From assembly GCA_036522515.1 (NCBI GenBank), contig DATDFQ010000049.1:1-64000 (forward strand): a stretch of 64,000 bases of DNA, written 5' to 3'. Below the pieces are notes generated by a model, which did not search any database, was not told the DNA's origin, and saw nothing but the letters and a program-made list of their open reading frames with translations. The position numbers and the translations under genes were made by a program. Source of the stretch: Bacteroidota bacterium. GTDB taxonomy: Bacteria > Bacteroidota > Ignavibacteria > UBA10030 > SZUA-254. Each line of letters starts with the position of its first letter. Positions within the stretch are counted from its first letter, which is position 1. Below are positions 15,405 through 24,811 of the stretch, piece by piece.

Positions 15405-17324
15405 TCAGTATCGCTGGGATCGCTGAGTCCGGGCGGGAGAGGCGGGCCTGATGATGGAGGAAAGGAGGTCCGGCCGCGATTCGATCCGCACCAGATGCGG
15501 GTACCGCGCGCCGAGGTGGTAGTCGACCATGTACGTCTTGTAGAACTCGCCGTTTGAGGCGAGGAATTCGAGCGGGGACGTGTTCCGAACGCTTTCCCTG
15601 ATGGCGTCCAGCAGGAGCGCCTTCGAGTATTTCCGGCCTCCGACAGCGATCAGTTTCATGCCCGGTGCGAGCCCGGCCCGGGCCGCGGGTGAATTCGGGA
15701 TGACGTCCAGCATCCCTCCCTCGAGGTCGAACTGAACGCCGATCGAGAAGCGGAGATCGAACGTCTTCCGGGCGGCCTCTTCGGACTTCTCGAACGGGGT
15801 GGGAGTATCGGAATAGACCAATTTCCACCCGGACGATTCGATTCCCCCGAGAGGGGCATGGGATTCGAGGGACTTCAACCTCCCCGTCAGGAACGCCCTC
15901 CAGTCAAGCGGGGCGACTCCGTTGAGGGTGGCAACGACATCTTCGAAAGTGTACGGATTCACAGAAGGCCCCGTGTTCTTTCCGCCATGAAAGATACGGC
16001 AGAAATCATCCAGCGATTTTCTCCCCTTCGATTCCCTTCGAATCATCACATCCGCTTCGAGCCATATCAGGTCGCTTTCATCGTAGAAATCGACGCCGCG
16101 ACGGTACGATTCCCAGTCGCTGCGCGCGCCATAGAGCAGCTGCGCCTCGTCGGCGGCATCCTGCAAGGGGCGCCACTGCCGCCCGGGGCGGACATCCAGC
16201 CGGGCGGCAAGCAATGCCAGATCTTCGCGGTACACCTCCGGACTCCGGAGGCCCGACCGGGCGGCGAGAACCTTCCCGAGATATTGGGTCAACCCTTCGT
16301 AAACCCAGAGGAGATCGCCTTTCATCGGCGTCGAATAGTCTCCCGTGGCGAGTCCCGACGGGCGGCGGTACTTGCCGTTCCACGAATGCACGAATTCATG
16401 GGGCAGGAGGCCGGAAGCCATTTTCTTCAGATCGTCGTCCACGAGGGAGCGCTCGGCGACGCGGTTGTCGCTCGATTGGTGGTGTTCCAATCCGAAATGC
16501 GCCACCTGATCGCTCAACGTGAGGAGAAAATCGTAATGATTGTAATGGTGGGCACCGAACAGGCTGTTCGCCTCGGCGACAAGATTCCGGTACTGTTCGA
16601 GGAGCTGGTCGTCCATCTCGAGAGTCGGTTCTCCGTCGCTTGCGATGTCAAGATAATGGGCAGCCCCGCCTGCGCTTCCAAGCTCGATACGCCGGAAGTG
16701 CATTCCGGCCAACACCGGAGAGTCGATCAATTTGGCGAGAGAGACCGGCTTGAAATCTATTGTGTTTCCGGACTGGCGGTCGACTTCCAGCGCGCCCCCG
16801 AATTTCCAGCTCTCAGGAAGCTGAAGATTCGCATTGACGATGAGGCTGTCCGGGCTGGCCTCCATGGGATAGAGGACGACCTGATTCCAGCTCAGCACGA
16901 GGAGCCGCGCTGTCGATGAGGCCCCCGAGGAGAACCCTGCTGCGTCCGCCGGAAGGACAAAATCGAACGTCAGCTCGGCCCGGTCCTGTCCCCCCGGGAG
17001 ATCACAATGAATCTCATACATCTCCGAGAGATCGCGGCGCCAGCTCACCGGCGCGCCTCCGGCGGTGATCTTCAGTCCGACAAGATCCAAAACCGGCCCG
17101 GTCGGGCCATGCTCGCCCGGAATCCACTTGGGATAAAACAGGGTGAGCGGCCCCGGCGGGTGAGGGATGGACTCTCTTACGTGAAGTATCTTCCCCGCCG
17201 CATCGCGCGCATCGACGGCAAGCGAAAGAGTCCGGGGAACTCCCTGTGCGAACGTCGCCCACGCGCAGGAGGCGAGAAGCACGGACAATGCCGGGACGGA
17301 ACGGAAGAAACGTCCTCGTATCAT
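15405..17324 (-). CDS. M61-family (glycyl aminopeptidase-like) metallopeptidase with PDZ domain
   Basis: 639 residues from the ATG at 17324, chosen because it begins a signal peptide (MIRGRFFRSVPALSVLLASC). The frame is open 39 residues further upstream but overlaps sod. An N-terminal beta domain (about 30-180) is followed by the zinc motif HEFVHSWNGKYRRP, typical of M61, at about 310, and a C-terminal PDZ domain (about 540-610, IPNSPAARAGLAPGMK). An exported peptidase, probably periplasmic or surface-attached; its substrate is unknown. It follows sod by five bases. Confidence 0.88.
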   Translation of the reverse strand: MIRGRFFRSVPALSVLLASCAWATFAQGVPRTLSLAVDARDAAGKILHVRESIPHPPGPLTLFYPKWIPGEHGPTGPVLDLVGLKITAGGAPVSWRRDLSEMYEIHCDLPGGQDRAELTFDFVLPADAAGFSSGASSTARLLVLSWNQVVLYPMEASPDSLIVNANLQLPESWKFGGALEVDRQSGNTIDFKPVSLAKLIDSPVLAGMHFRRIELGSAGGAAHYLDIASDGEPTLEMDDQLLEQYRNLVAEANSLFGAHHYNHYDFLLTLSDQVAHFGLEHHQSSDNRVAERSLVDDDLKKMASGLLPHEFVHSWNGKYRRPSGLATGDYSTPMKGDLLWVYEGLTQYLGKVLAARSGLRSPEVYREDLALLAARLDVRPGRQWRPLQDAADEAQLLYGARSDWESYRRGVDFYDESDLIWLEADVMIRRESKGRKSLDDFCRIFHGGKNTGPSVNPYTFEDVVATLNGVAPLDWRAFLTGRLKSLESHAPLGGIESSGWKLVYSDTPTPFEKSEEAARKTFDLRFSIGVQFDLEGGMLDVIPNSPAARAGLAPGMKLIAVGGRKYSKALLLDAIRESVRNTSPLEFLASNGEFYKTYMVDYHLGARYPHLVRIESRPDLLSSIIRPASPARTQRSQRY

Positions 17325-17329
17325 GGGAT

Positions 17330-17932
17330 TCACTTCGCGGCGAATCGTTTTGCCGCCTCGTCCCAGTTCACGACGTTCCAGAATGCCGCAAGGTAGTCGG
17401 CCCTCCGGTTCTGGTACTTCAGGTAATAGGCGTGCTCCCACACGTCGATTCCGAGGATCGGAGTCCCCTTGACATCGGCGATATCCATCATCGGATTATC
17501 CTGATTCGGAGTCGAGGTGACGGCAAGCTTGCCGCCCTGCTTGATCAGCCACGCCCAGCCCGATCCGAAGCGGGTCATGCCGGCGGCGGAAAGTTGCTCC
17601 TTGAATTTATCGAAGGAGCCGAAATCCCGTGTAATCGCATCGCCGAGGTCTCCCGAAGGAACCCCTCCTCCTTTCGGCTTCATCCAGTTCCAGAACATCG
17701 AGTGGTTATAATGCCCGCCTCCGTTGTTGCGGACGGCCACCGGGAGCGTCGAGATGTTGGCAAGGATTTGTTCGATGGTTTTATTTTCCCACTCCGTCCC
17801 TTCGATGGCTTTGTTCAGGTTCGTGACATACGCCCCGTGATGCTTGCCGTGATGGATTTCCATCGTCGTCTTGTCGATGTGGGGCTCGAGGGCGTCGTGT
17901 GGATAAGGGAGATTGGGCAGTGTGAATGGCAT
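17330..17932 (-). CDS. sod: Iron/manganese superoxide dismutase
   Basis: 200 residues, normal length. Metal ligands are seen in [12 protein letters not shown] (first His), [10 protein letters not shown] (second), and DVWEHAYYL (Asp and His). It dismutates superoxide in the cytosol. A TTAAGGAG ribosome site precedes the ATG. Fe versus Mn preference cannot be decided from sequence. It sits just downstream of the iron-sulfur genes, consistent with a shared oxidative-stress theme. Confidence 0.95.
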   Translation of the reverse strand: MPFTLPNLPYPHDALEPHIDKTTMEIHHGKHHGAYVTNLNKAIEGTEWENKTIEQILANISTLPVAVRNNGGGHYNHSMFWNWMKPKGGGVPSGDLGDAITRDFGSFDKFKEQLSAAGMTRFGSGWAWLIKQGGKLAVTSTPNQDNPMMDIADVKGTPILGIDVWEHAYYLKYQNRRADYLAAFWNVVNWDEAAKRFAAK

Positions 17933-18081
17933 GGTATGTGGCTCCTTAATTGATCTGATCAGTTAGGTTAGGAAATAATTCTGAGGGGCCTCCCGATGAG
18001 TAGAGAGGATGCATAGCCGCCGGGACCGAGATGTGCTTTTTCACGCCGGCACCTCCAATCTGTGTGTCGGTAAGGGTCGGG

Positions 18082-18450
18082 CTAGACTCCGAACGAGCTC
18101 CCGCATCCGCAGGTTTTCGTCGCCTGGGGATTGTTGAAGACGAATCCCTTGCCGTTCAGCCCGTCCTGAAAATCGAGCTGGGTTCCCGAGAGGTAGAAGA
18201 GGCTCTTCGGATCGATGAAGACCGTAATTCCATGCATCTCGAACACCTTGTCACCCGGTTTCGACTCGGCGTCAAATCCGAGAACATAGCTGAGGCCGGA
18301 GCACCCTCCCCCCTTGACTCCGAGGCGCAAGCCGTGACTCTCGGGGATATTGTTCTGTTTTCGGATCGTCGCGATCTGCTCGGCCGCCTTCGCGGTCAAC
18401 GTGATCTCTTCGTTCAATTTCGGCTTCGTAGCGATTTCCAGTTCAGGCAC
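18082..18450 (-). CDS. erpA: A-type iron-sulfur carrier (HesB/IscA/ErpA family)
   Basis: 122 residues, GTG start with a clear AGGAAGGAA ribosome site. The three conserved cysteines are in GGGCSGLSY and TCGCGSSF at the C terminus. It carries and delivers Fe-S clusters made by the SUF machinery encoded upstream. It follows sufT by 19 bases; both appear to be read from the sufT promoter rather than the main suf promoter. Assignment to ErpA rather than IscA or SufA is by convention only. Confidence 0.9.
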   Translation of the reverse strand: MPELEIATKPKLNEEITLTAKAAEQIATIRKQNNIPESHGLRLGVKGGGCSGLSYVLGFDAESKPGDKVFEMHGITVFIDPKSLFYLSGTQLDFQDGLNGKGFVFNNPQATKTCGCGSSFGV

Positions 18451-18469
18451 GTTCGTTCCTTCCTAAGGA

Positions 18470-18805
18470 TTAAAACATTCCAAGTTCCAGTTTTGCCGCC
18501 TCGGACATCATGGAGGGGTTCCAGGGCGGATCCCACACCACTTCCACCTTCGCACCCGTCACTCCGGGGACGTTTTTCACTCTCCCTTCCACTTCGGGAG
18601 GGAGAGATTGCGCCGCCGGGCAATGGGGGGATGTGAGCGTCATCTTCACGTCCACCAGGCCGTTCTCGTCGATGGCGACCCCGTAAATCAATCCGAGCTC
18701 ATAAATATTGACGGGAATCTCCGGATCGAAACAGGCCCGCAGGGCTTCGATGACTTGCGCCTCGATAACGCTTTTTTCAATGCTATTTAGCACGGGAGAA
18801 TCCAT
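18470..18805 (-). CDS. sufT: SufT-type Fe-S maturation factor (DUF59/MIP18 family)
   Basis: 111 residues. The DUF59 fold is seen in IEALRACFDPEIPVNIYELGLIYG, and the conserved cysteine is in TLTSPHCPAAQSLP. Members assist Fe-S cluster insertion together with the SUF system. It starts a two-gene transcript with the A-type carrier, separated from sufU by the family A repeat. The leader is very short, about eight bases from the predicted transcription start to the ATG. Confidence 0.9.
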   Translation of the reverse strand: MDSPVLNSIEKSVIEAQVIEALRACFDPEIPVNIYELGLIYGVAIDENGLVDVKMTLTSPHCPAAQSLPPEVEGRVKNVPGVTGAKVEVVWDPPWNPSMMSEAAKLELGMF

Positions 18806-18819
18806 TGGTAACCGGAAAA

Positions 18820-18848
18820 TATATAGTCAATTTCCACTTTTGTTGCAA
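18820..18848 (-). promoter_or_regulatory. Promoter of sufT-erpA
   Basis: Minus strand: TTGCAA, 17-bp spacer, TATATA. The -10 lies only 14 bases from the ATG at 18805, so the transcript would be nearly leaderless. It lies just inside the gap that also holds the family A repeat. Confidence 0.5.
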
Positions 18849-18857
18849 GCCCTCCGG

Positions 18858-18994
18858 GTAATGGGTGAATTTCAACCCCCGGGCCGAAAACCCGCAGCCT
18901 AACGGCTGCGGCTACCAAGCCCGAGAGATCGGTAGCGGACCGGTAGGCAACGAAATTCAGCCAGTACCGCCCAACGGGCGGGGTGCGCCCCTAC
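18858..18994. repeat. Family A palindromic repeat, copy 2
   Basis: Contains GGGTGAATTTCAACCC, then CCGCAGCCTAACGGCTGCGG, GCTACC, GGTAGC, and CGCCCAACGGGCGGGGTGCG. It matches 45533-45676 module by module. Its right end (GCGCCCCTAC) contains the stop codon of sufU. It separates the sufU and sufT transcripts. Confidence 0.8.
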
Positions 18995-19443
18995 TCGGTC
19001 GAAACGACCGCTTCCTTCGAAGCGAGGGCCGCGTGAAGCGTGTGCCAGGCGAGCATCGCACATTTCACCCGGGCCGGAAATTCTGAGACACCGGAAAATG
19101 CGGCAAGCTTTCCGAGATTCTCGAGATGATCGCTCCCATCGAGGGCCCCGGTGACGAGCTTCTGAAATTTATCAAAGAGCAGCTCCGCTTCGGACTTCGA
19201 CTTCCCTTTCACAGCCTGGCTCATCACGGATGCGGAGGCCTTGGAGATCGCGCATCCGGTCCCTTCAAAGCTCACGTCGGCGATGACGCCCTCTTCCAGC
19301 TTCAGGAACACCGTATAGTGATCTCCGCAGAGGGGATTATACCCCTCGACGGTGCGGTTCGCATCCTCCATCTTGCGGAAGTTCCTCGGGCTCTTGTTGT
19401 GATCGAGTATGACTTCCTGGTAGAGTTCCCGGAGCGCCGACAT
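18991..19443 (-). CDS. sufU: SufU-type Fe-S scaffold / sulfur acceptor
   Basis: 150 residues. The three conserved cysteines are seen in NPLCGD, GTGCAISKAS and RVKCAMLAWH, together with the insertion (LLFDKFQKLV) that distinguishes SufU from IscU. It accepts persulfide sulfur from SufS. Its ATG overlaps the sufS stop (ATGA). The last residues (EAVVSTE) and the stop codon run into a family A repeat, so the original C terminus may have been altered. Confidence 0.93.
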   Translation of the reverse strand: MSALRELYQEVILDHNKSPRNFRKMEDANRTVEGYNPLCGDHYTVFLKLEEGVIADVSFEGTGCAISKASASVMSQAVKGKSKSEAELLFDKFQKLVTGALDGSDHLENLGKLAAFSGVSEFPARVKCAMLAWHTLHAALASKEAVVSTE

Positions 19444-20705
19444 CAGATTAACACCTTCCGCACCGAATGAATTCCGCGGACGAGCGCATCGACTTCCCCG
19501 AGCGTGTTGTAAAACGCAAAGGAGGCGCGCGCAGTTGCGGGAATCCCGAAACGCTGCATGACCGGCTGGGCGCAGTGATGCCCTGTGCGGATCGCGATTC
19601 CGTCGTCGTCGAGGATCGTTCCGATGTCGTGCGGGTGTATGCCGTCGAGGACGAATGAGAGAACGCCCGCTTTTCTCTTCGCCGTCCCGACGATGCGCAG
19701 GCCCTCGATTCCCGAGAGGGCCGCGGTCGCATACTTCAGCAGATCCCGTTCATGGGCCATCGCTCCCTCAAAATCGATGCCGTTCAGGTAATCGACGGCG
19801 GCGCCGAGCCCGACACCCCCCGATATGTTCGGCGTCCCCGCCTCGAACTTATGGGGAAGGTCGTTATAGGTCGTTTTCTCGAACGTGACCGACCTGATCA
19901 TGTCTCCGCCCCCCTGGTAGGGAGGAAGCTCCTCGAGGTGCTTTCGTTTTCCGTACAGGATTCCGATCCCCGTCGGGCCGAACATCTTGTGCCCGGAAAA
20001 GGCGTAGAAGTCGCAATCGAGCGCGCGCACGTCGACCCGCATATGGGGAACCGCCTGGGCACCGTCGACCAGAACCGGAACGCCGCGGGAGTGGGCCGTC
20101 TTGATCATCTCTTCGATGGGATTGATCGTCCCCAGCGCATTCGAGACATGTCCGATCGCGACGAGCTTCGTCCGTTCATTAAGAAGTTTGTCGTACGCTC
20201 CGAGATCGAGCTCACCCGCGTCATTGATGGGGATGATTCGGAGCCGGGCGCCCCGTTCGGCGCAAATCAGTTGCCACGGCACGATGTTGGAGTGGTGCTC
20301 CATCGCCGAGATGATGACCTCGTCCCCCTCGCGCAAATGCGAGGAGCCGTAACTGCGCGCGACGAGGTTGATCCCCTCGGTCGTACTTCTGACGAAAATA
20401 ATTTCCCTCCGGTCGGACGCGTTTATAAACTTCTGGATCCGGACACGGGCGTCCTCGTAGGATTGCGTCGCCTTGTCGCTCAGCGTGTGCACTCCGCGGT
20501 GGATGTTCGAATTCTCCTCGAGATAGAACCGGTTCATCGCGTCGATGACCGCCTGGGGCTTCTGGCTTGTCGCGGCGTTGTCCAGGTAAACGAGCGGCTT
20601 GCCGTTGACCTGCTGTTTCAAAATCGGAAAGTCGGCTCTGATTCTCGCCACATCGAACGAGGTGCCGGCCGGGTGCGGGATCACGATATCGTCCAGGGCT
20701 CTCAT
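19443..20705 (-). CDS. sufS: SufS-type cysteine desulfurase
   Basis: PLP enzyme of class V (group II), which mobilises sulfur from cysteine. Signatures: [11 protein letters not shown] near the N terminus, the PLP lysine in [13 protein letters not shown], and the catalytic cysteine in RTGHHCAQP. The frame is open 71 residues further upstream, but the ATG at 20705 overlaps the sufD stop by four bases and begins the family alignment, so I chose it (420 residues). Confidence 0.95.
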   Translation of the reverse strand: MRALDDIVIPHPAGTSFDVARIRADFPILKQQVNGKPLVYLDNAATSQKPQAVIDAMNRFYLEENSNIHRGVHTLSDKATQSYEDARVRIQKFINASDRREIIFVRSTTEGINLVARSYGSSHLREGDEVIISAMEHHSNIVPWQLICAERGARLRIIPINDAGELDLGAYDKLLNERTKLVAIGHVSNALGTINPIEEMIKTAHSRGVPVLVDGAQAVPHMRVDVRALDCDFYAFSGHKMFGPTGIGILYGKRKHLEELPPYQGGGDMIRSVTFEKTTYNDLPHKFEAGTPNISGGVGLGAAVDYLNGIDFEGAMAHERDLLKYATAALSGIEGLRIVGTAKRKAGVLSFVLDGIHPHDIGTILDDDGIAIRTGHHCAQPVMQRFGIPATARASFAFYNTLGEVDALVRGIHSVRKVLI

Positions 20706-22126
20706 TTTCGCTCCCGGGTCTTGCGGCCGGTTTCGAGCCGCAGGTGAATGATTTCGTGGAGCCGGTCCCGGACCGGAAGAATCTTGATCCGGTCGACCAC
20801 ATCGCCGGCGAAGGCGTCGATCAGCATGTCGCGGGCATGGTCGCCGCCGATGCCTCGCGACCGGAGATAGAAGACCGCCTCCTCGTCCAGCTGCCCGATC
20901 GTCGCGCCGTGTGTGCATTTCACGTCGCTCGCGAAGATTTCAAGCTGGGGCTTGGTGTCGATCGACGCGCCGTCGGAAAGAACGAGGTTCTTGTTCGTTT
21001 GCTTCGCGTCGGTTTTTTGCGCGTCTTTGCGAACCATGATTTTCCCGTTGAACACGCCCCTGGAGGTTCCGTCCAGGATCCCTTTGTACAGTTCGTGGCT
21101 GTTGCAATGCGGTTTTGCGTGATCGATCAGCGTGTGGTTGTCGACATGCTGGTTTCCGGTCGTCAGGTACAAACCGTTCAGGGTGCACTCCGCGCCCTCG
21201 CCGTCCAGCACCGCGACGATGTTGTTCCGGACCAGCGACCCGCCGAGCGAAATCGAGTGGGAGATGAAATTGCTGTTCCGTTCCTGGTGCGCGTGCGTCA
21301 TCCCGACATGGTAGGACAGGTCGCGCTCGTCCTGGAGCTGGTGGTATTCGAGGACGGAATTTTCCCCGAGCCGGATCTCGCTCACCCCGTTCGTAAAACA
21401 TGCGCCCGGCGTGAGACTCCTGTGGCTCTCCAGGATGGAAAGCTGGCAATTCCGCCCGATCAGAAAAAGATTTCGGGGGTGAGAAACCATCGGGCCGCCG
21501 GCATCCGACGAAACGAAGAGGAGGTGAATCGGATCTTCAAGAACCGTCCCGTCGGGGACCGAGACGAGAGCGCCGTCCTGGAAAAAGGCGGTGCTCAGGG
21601 CGGTAAACGCGTTGTCCTGATACGATGCGTACTTCCCGAGGTGCGCCGTCAATTCCGCTCCGCCGCTTTTCATGGCCGCTGCCAGGCTTTCCACCCTGAC
21701 GCCGTTCGCGGGAGTTCGTGCGAGGACGGAGTGCCTGCCCGAAAAATGACCGTTGATCCAGACCAGCGTGTTCGGCGAAGAGCTTCCGAACAGGAAAGGT
21801 TCGAGTTGCTCCGGCGTGACCGAATCAAGTCCGGACGGGGAGGGGAGCCGGAACCGGACGGCGGCCAGCGATGAGACATCGGTATATTTCCACTCCTCGT
21901 CATGGGTTGTCGGAAAACCCAGCGCCGCGAAGCGGGCGATCGCCGCCCGCCGGATGGCATGGATGCCCGAGGAGGCTTCCCCGTTGAGCCCCTTCTCGAA
22001 CGCCTCGAAGGCGGAGAGATACCAGCTCTTTGCGGCCGCCCCGCCGGAAACACGATCTGAAGCCCGCCGGATCGAATCCGGATTCTCCCCGCTCATCTTG
22101 CCCTGATTGTTGACTGGTTGGCTCAT
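20702..22126 (-). CDS. sufD: SUF scaffold protein SufD
   Basis: 474 residues. The C-terminal two thirds show the SufB/SufD beta-helix repeats, ending with the signature [23 protein letters not shown]. SufD works with SufB and SufC as the Fe-S assembly scaffold. It starts four bases after the sufC stop and overlaps sufS. Residues 1-25 are variable; an internal ATG at residue 11 is an alternative start. Confidence 0.93.
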   Translation of the reverse strand: MSQPVNNQGKMSGENPDSIRRASDRVSGGAAAKSWYLSAFEAFEKGLNGEASSGIHAIRRAAIARFAALGFPTTHDEEWKYTDVSSLAAVRFRLPSPSGLDSVTPEQLEPFLFGSSSPNTLVWINGHFSGRHSVLARTPANGVRVESLAAAMKSGGAELTAHLGKYASYQDNAFTALSTAFFQDGALVSVPDGTVLEDPIHLLFVSSDAGGPMVSHPRNLFLIGRNCQLSILESHRSLTPGACFTNGVSEIRLGENSVLEYHQLQDERDLSYHVGMTHAHQERNSNFISHSISLGGSLVRNNIVAVLDGEGAECTLNGLYLTTGNQHVDNHTLIDHAKPHCNSHELYKGILDGTSRGVFNGKIMVRKDAQKTDAKQTNKNLVLSDGASIDTKPQLEIFASDVKCTHGATIGQLDEEAVFYLRSRGIGGDHARDMLIDAFAGDVVDRIKILPVRDRLHEIIHLRLETGRKTRERK

Positions 22127-22129
22127 CGG

Positions 22130-22933
22130 TCAGCGGCTCTCCTGCGCGGCAAGTTCCACCTTCGACGCTTCGTCCTTTACCCAGTCGTACCCCTTTTCTT
22201 CCAGCTCCAGTGCGAGGTCCTTGGTTCCCGATTTGACGATCCGGCCGTCCACCAGAACGTGCACGAAATCCGGAACGACATAGTCGAGGAGGCGCTGATA
22301 GTGGGTCACGACGATGATCGAGTTGTCCTTCGCCCGCAATTTGTTGATCCCGGCGGCGACCATTCTGAGAGCGTCGATATCGAGCCCCGAGTCGGTCTCG
22401 TCGAGAACCGCGAGTTTCGGTTCAAGCACGGCCATCTGGAATATCTCGTTCCGTTTCTTTTCTCCGCCGGAGAACCCCTGGTTCACCGGACGGTTCAACA
22501 GGGTTTCGTCCATGTCGACCGATTTCGCCTTCTCCCTCACGAGCTTGAGAAACTCCATCGCATCGAGCTCTTCAAGACCGCGGTGTTTCCGCACGGCGTT
22601 GAGGGCGGCTTTGAGGAAGTAGGTGTTGTTCACGCCGGGTATCTCCACCGGATACTGGAAGGCCATGAAGACCCCTTCCCGCGCCCTGTCTTCCGGTTTC
22701 ATCGCCAGAAGGTCCTTCCCCAGGTAGAGGACTTCCCCGGCATTCACGCCGTACGTTTCTCTTCCGGCGAGGACCTGCGCGAGCGTGCTCTTGCCCGAGC
22801 CGTTCGGGCCCATGATTGCATGCACTTCGCCGAGGCCGACGTTCAAATCCACGCCTCGAAGTATCTCATTCCCCTGGATCCCCGCGTGGAGGTTCTTGAT
22901 CTCAAGCAGGGGCTGTTTCACGTTGTTGATCAT
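22130..22933 (-). CDS. sufC: SUF ATPase SufC
   Basis: ABC-type ATPase of 267 residues. Walker A is GPNGSGKSTLAQVLAG, the signature is FSGGEKKRNEIFQM, and Walker B is LAVLDETDSGLD, which carries the SufC-specific form. The open frame extends upstream to 23035 into sufB, but the ATG at 22933 (MINNVKQPLLEIKNL) starts the conserved domain. It energises the SufBCD scaffold. Confidence 0.95.
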   Translation of the reverse strand: MINNVKQPLLEIKNLHAGIQGNEILRGVDLNVGLGEVHAIMGPNGSGKSTLAQVLAGRETYGVNAGEVLYLGKDLLAMKPEDRAREGVFMAFQYPVEIPGVNNTYFLKAALNAVRKHRGLEELDAMEFLKLVREKAKSVDMDETLLNRPVNQGFSGGEKKRNEIFQMAVLEPKLAVLDETDSGLDIDALRMVAAGINKLRAKDNSIIVVTHYQRLLDYVVPDFVHVLVDGRIVKSGTKDLALELEEKGYDWVKDEASKVELAAQESR

Positions 22934-22979
22934 TGGTTGTTCTTTTCCTGTTCGTAGTGTATAAGTTCCATGAACCGTA

Positions 22980-24437
22980 TTACCCGACGCTTCCCTCCAG
23001 GCTGATGCCGAGAAGTTTTTGCGCTTCGACGGCAAACTCCATCGGAAGCTCGCGAAACACCTCTCTGCAAAAACCGTTGACGATCATGTTGACGGCGTCC
23101 TCGGTCGAAAGCCCCCTCTGCCGGCAGTAAAAGATCTGATCCTCGCCGATTTTGGACGTCGACGCCTCGTGCTCGATTCTCGAAGAGGTGTTTTTCACCT
23201 CCATGTAGGGAAAGGTGTGAGCGCCGCAAAGATCGCCGATTAACAGCGAGTCGCACTGCGAAAAATTGCGCGCGCCTGTCGCGTTCTTGGCTATTCTCAC
23301 GAGCCCCCGGTACGAGTTCTGGGCGCGCCCCGCCGAAATCCCCTTCGAGACGATCGTGCTCCGCGTGTTCTTCCCCAGGTGGATCATTTTCGTTCCCGTG
23401 TCGGCCTGCTGGAAGTTATTCACCACCGCCACCGAATAGAACTCGCCGACGGAATTGTCGCCCTGGAGAATGCACCCGGGGTATTTCCAGGTGATCGCGG
23501 CGCCCGTCTCGACCTGGGTCCAGGTGATTTTCGAGTTGGCGCCCGCACACTTTCCGCGCTTTGTCACAAAATTGTAGATCCCCCCCTTTCCCTCCTTGTC
23601 GCCGGGATACCAGTTCTGGATCGTGGAGTACTTGATGGTGGCATTGTCGTGCGCGACCAGCTCGACGACCGCGGCGTGGAGCTGATTCTCATCCCGCATG
23701 GGCGCGGTGCACCCCTCGAGGTAGCTGACCGAGGCGCCTTCATCGGCGATGATGAGCGTGCGCTCGAACTGACCGGTGTTCCGCGCGTTGATGCGGAAAT
23801 AGGTGGAGAGCTCCATGGGGCAGCGCACGCCCTTTGGAATGTAGGCGAACGACCCGTCGGTGAAGACGGCGGCGTTCAGCGCGGCGAAGAAATTGTCGGT
23901 GTAGGGGACCACCGAACCGAGGTATTTCTGCACGAGCGCCGGGTGCTCCCTGATCGCATCCGTCATCGAGCAAAAGATGATCCCGAGTTCTGCCAGCTTT
24001 ACGCGAAACGTCGTTGCCACGGAAACGCTGTCGAAGACCGCGTCCACCGCCACCCCGGAGAGCAGTTTTTGCTCTTCGAGGGGAATCCCCAGCCGCTCGA
24101 ACGTGCGGCGGACCTCCGGATCGATCTGGTCGAGGCTCTCGAGCTTGGGCATTTTTTTCGGAGCCGAGTAGTAGCAGATCTTCTGATAGTCGATGGGACC
24201 GTAGTGGATGTTCGCCCAGCCGGGCTCTCCGTCCGTTTGTTCGAGCTTCGACCAGTGGCGGTAAGCCTTCAGTCTGAGCTCGAGCATCCAGTCGGGCTCG
24301 CCCTTCCGGCGCCAGAGCTCCGTGATGATCTCCTCGTTGAGGCCGCTGGGAACGGAATCATACTCCACCGCCGTCTCGAAACCGTACTTGTAGTCCTGTG
24401 TGGCAAGCGACTCTATGGTCTTCTGTTCAGTAGTCAT
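22980..24437 (-). CDS. sufB: SUF scaffold protein SufB
   Basis: 485 residues. Typical stretches are GVYNFVTKR-like [30 protein letters not shown], and C-terminal [20 protein letters not shown] with the conserved Glu/His near the cluster site. It is the main site of nascent Fe-S assembly. The spacing is 46 bases to sufC and 44 bases from the unknown gene upstream. Confidence 0.95.
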   Translation of the reverse strand: MTTEQKTIESLATQDYKYGFETAVEYDSVPSGLNEEIITELWRRKGEPDWMLELRLKAYRHWSKLEQTDGEPGWANIHYGPIDYQKICYYSAPKKMPKLESLDQIDPEVRRTFERLGIPLEEQKLLSGVAVDAVFDSVSVATTFRVKLAELGIIFCSMTDAIREHPALVQKYLGSVVPYTDNFFAALNAAVFTDGSFAYIPKGVRCPMELSTYFRINARNTGQFERTLIIADEGASVSYLEGCTAPMRDENQLHAAVVELVAHDNATIKYSTIQNWYPGDKEGKGGIYNFVTKRGKCAGANSKITWTQVETGAAITWKYPGCILQGDNSVGEFYSVAVVNNFQQADTGTKMIHLGKNTRSTIVSKGISAGRAQNSYRGLVRIAKNATGARNFSQCDSLLIGDLCGAHTFPYMEVKNTSSRIEHEASTSKIGEDQIFYCRQRGLSTEDAVNMIVNGFCREVFRELPMEFAVEAQKLLGISLEGSVG

Positions 24438-24481
24438 GATGATTGTTTTTCAATGCCGGGTTCTTGATGGATGATTTCGGG

Positions 24482-24787
24482 TCACTGCGCCGCCGCCGGG
24501 GCCTTCTTTTCGACGCGGGGAAGCGCGAATTCCGGATACGTCAGCAGCCACGATTGATGGTCGATCTTTTTGAAGATTCCCTTCCGTTCGAACGCGGCAG
24601 CCGCTTCGGCGGCCACCTTTTCGGCGTCGTGATACTTCAGTTTGATCCCCTTCTCCCGGAGAAAGGTCATCACGCCGTAATGAAAATCCCGGAAGAAGAT
24701 GTTCGACAGGTGGATCAGCGTGAACTTATTCTTCAGGAACTTCAGGAACTCCGATTCGTTCCCGGTGATCACTTCAAGAGATTTCAT
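24482..24787 (-). CDS. Uncharacterised 101-residue protein inside the suf operon
   Basis: I do not recognise this family. It is mostly helical, has no cysteine, no signal peptide and no membrane segment. Residues 1-60 are mixed hydrophobic/charged (SEFLKFLKNKFTLIHLSNIFF, then DFHYGVMTFLREKG), and the end is a flexible PRVEKKAPAAAQ tail. It lies between iscS (24-base gap) and sufB (44-base gap) on the same strand, so it is almost certainly co-transcribed with the Fe-S genes. A small adaptor or accessory factor of the SUF machine is a reasonable guess, nothing more. Confidence 0.75.
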   Translation of the reverse strand: MKSLEVITGNESEFLKFLKNKFTLIHLSNIFFRDFHYGVMTFLREKGIKLKYHDAEKVAAEAAAAFERKGIFKKIDHQSWLLTYPEFALPRVEKKAPAAAQ

Positions 24788-24811
24788 GCCCGTTCTCCGT
24801 TCAAGTATTGT

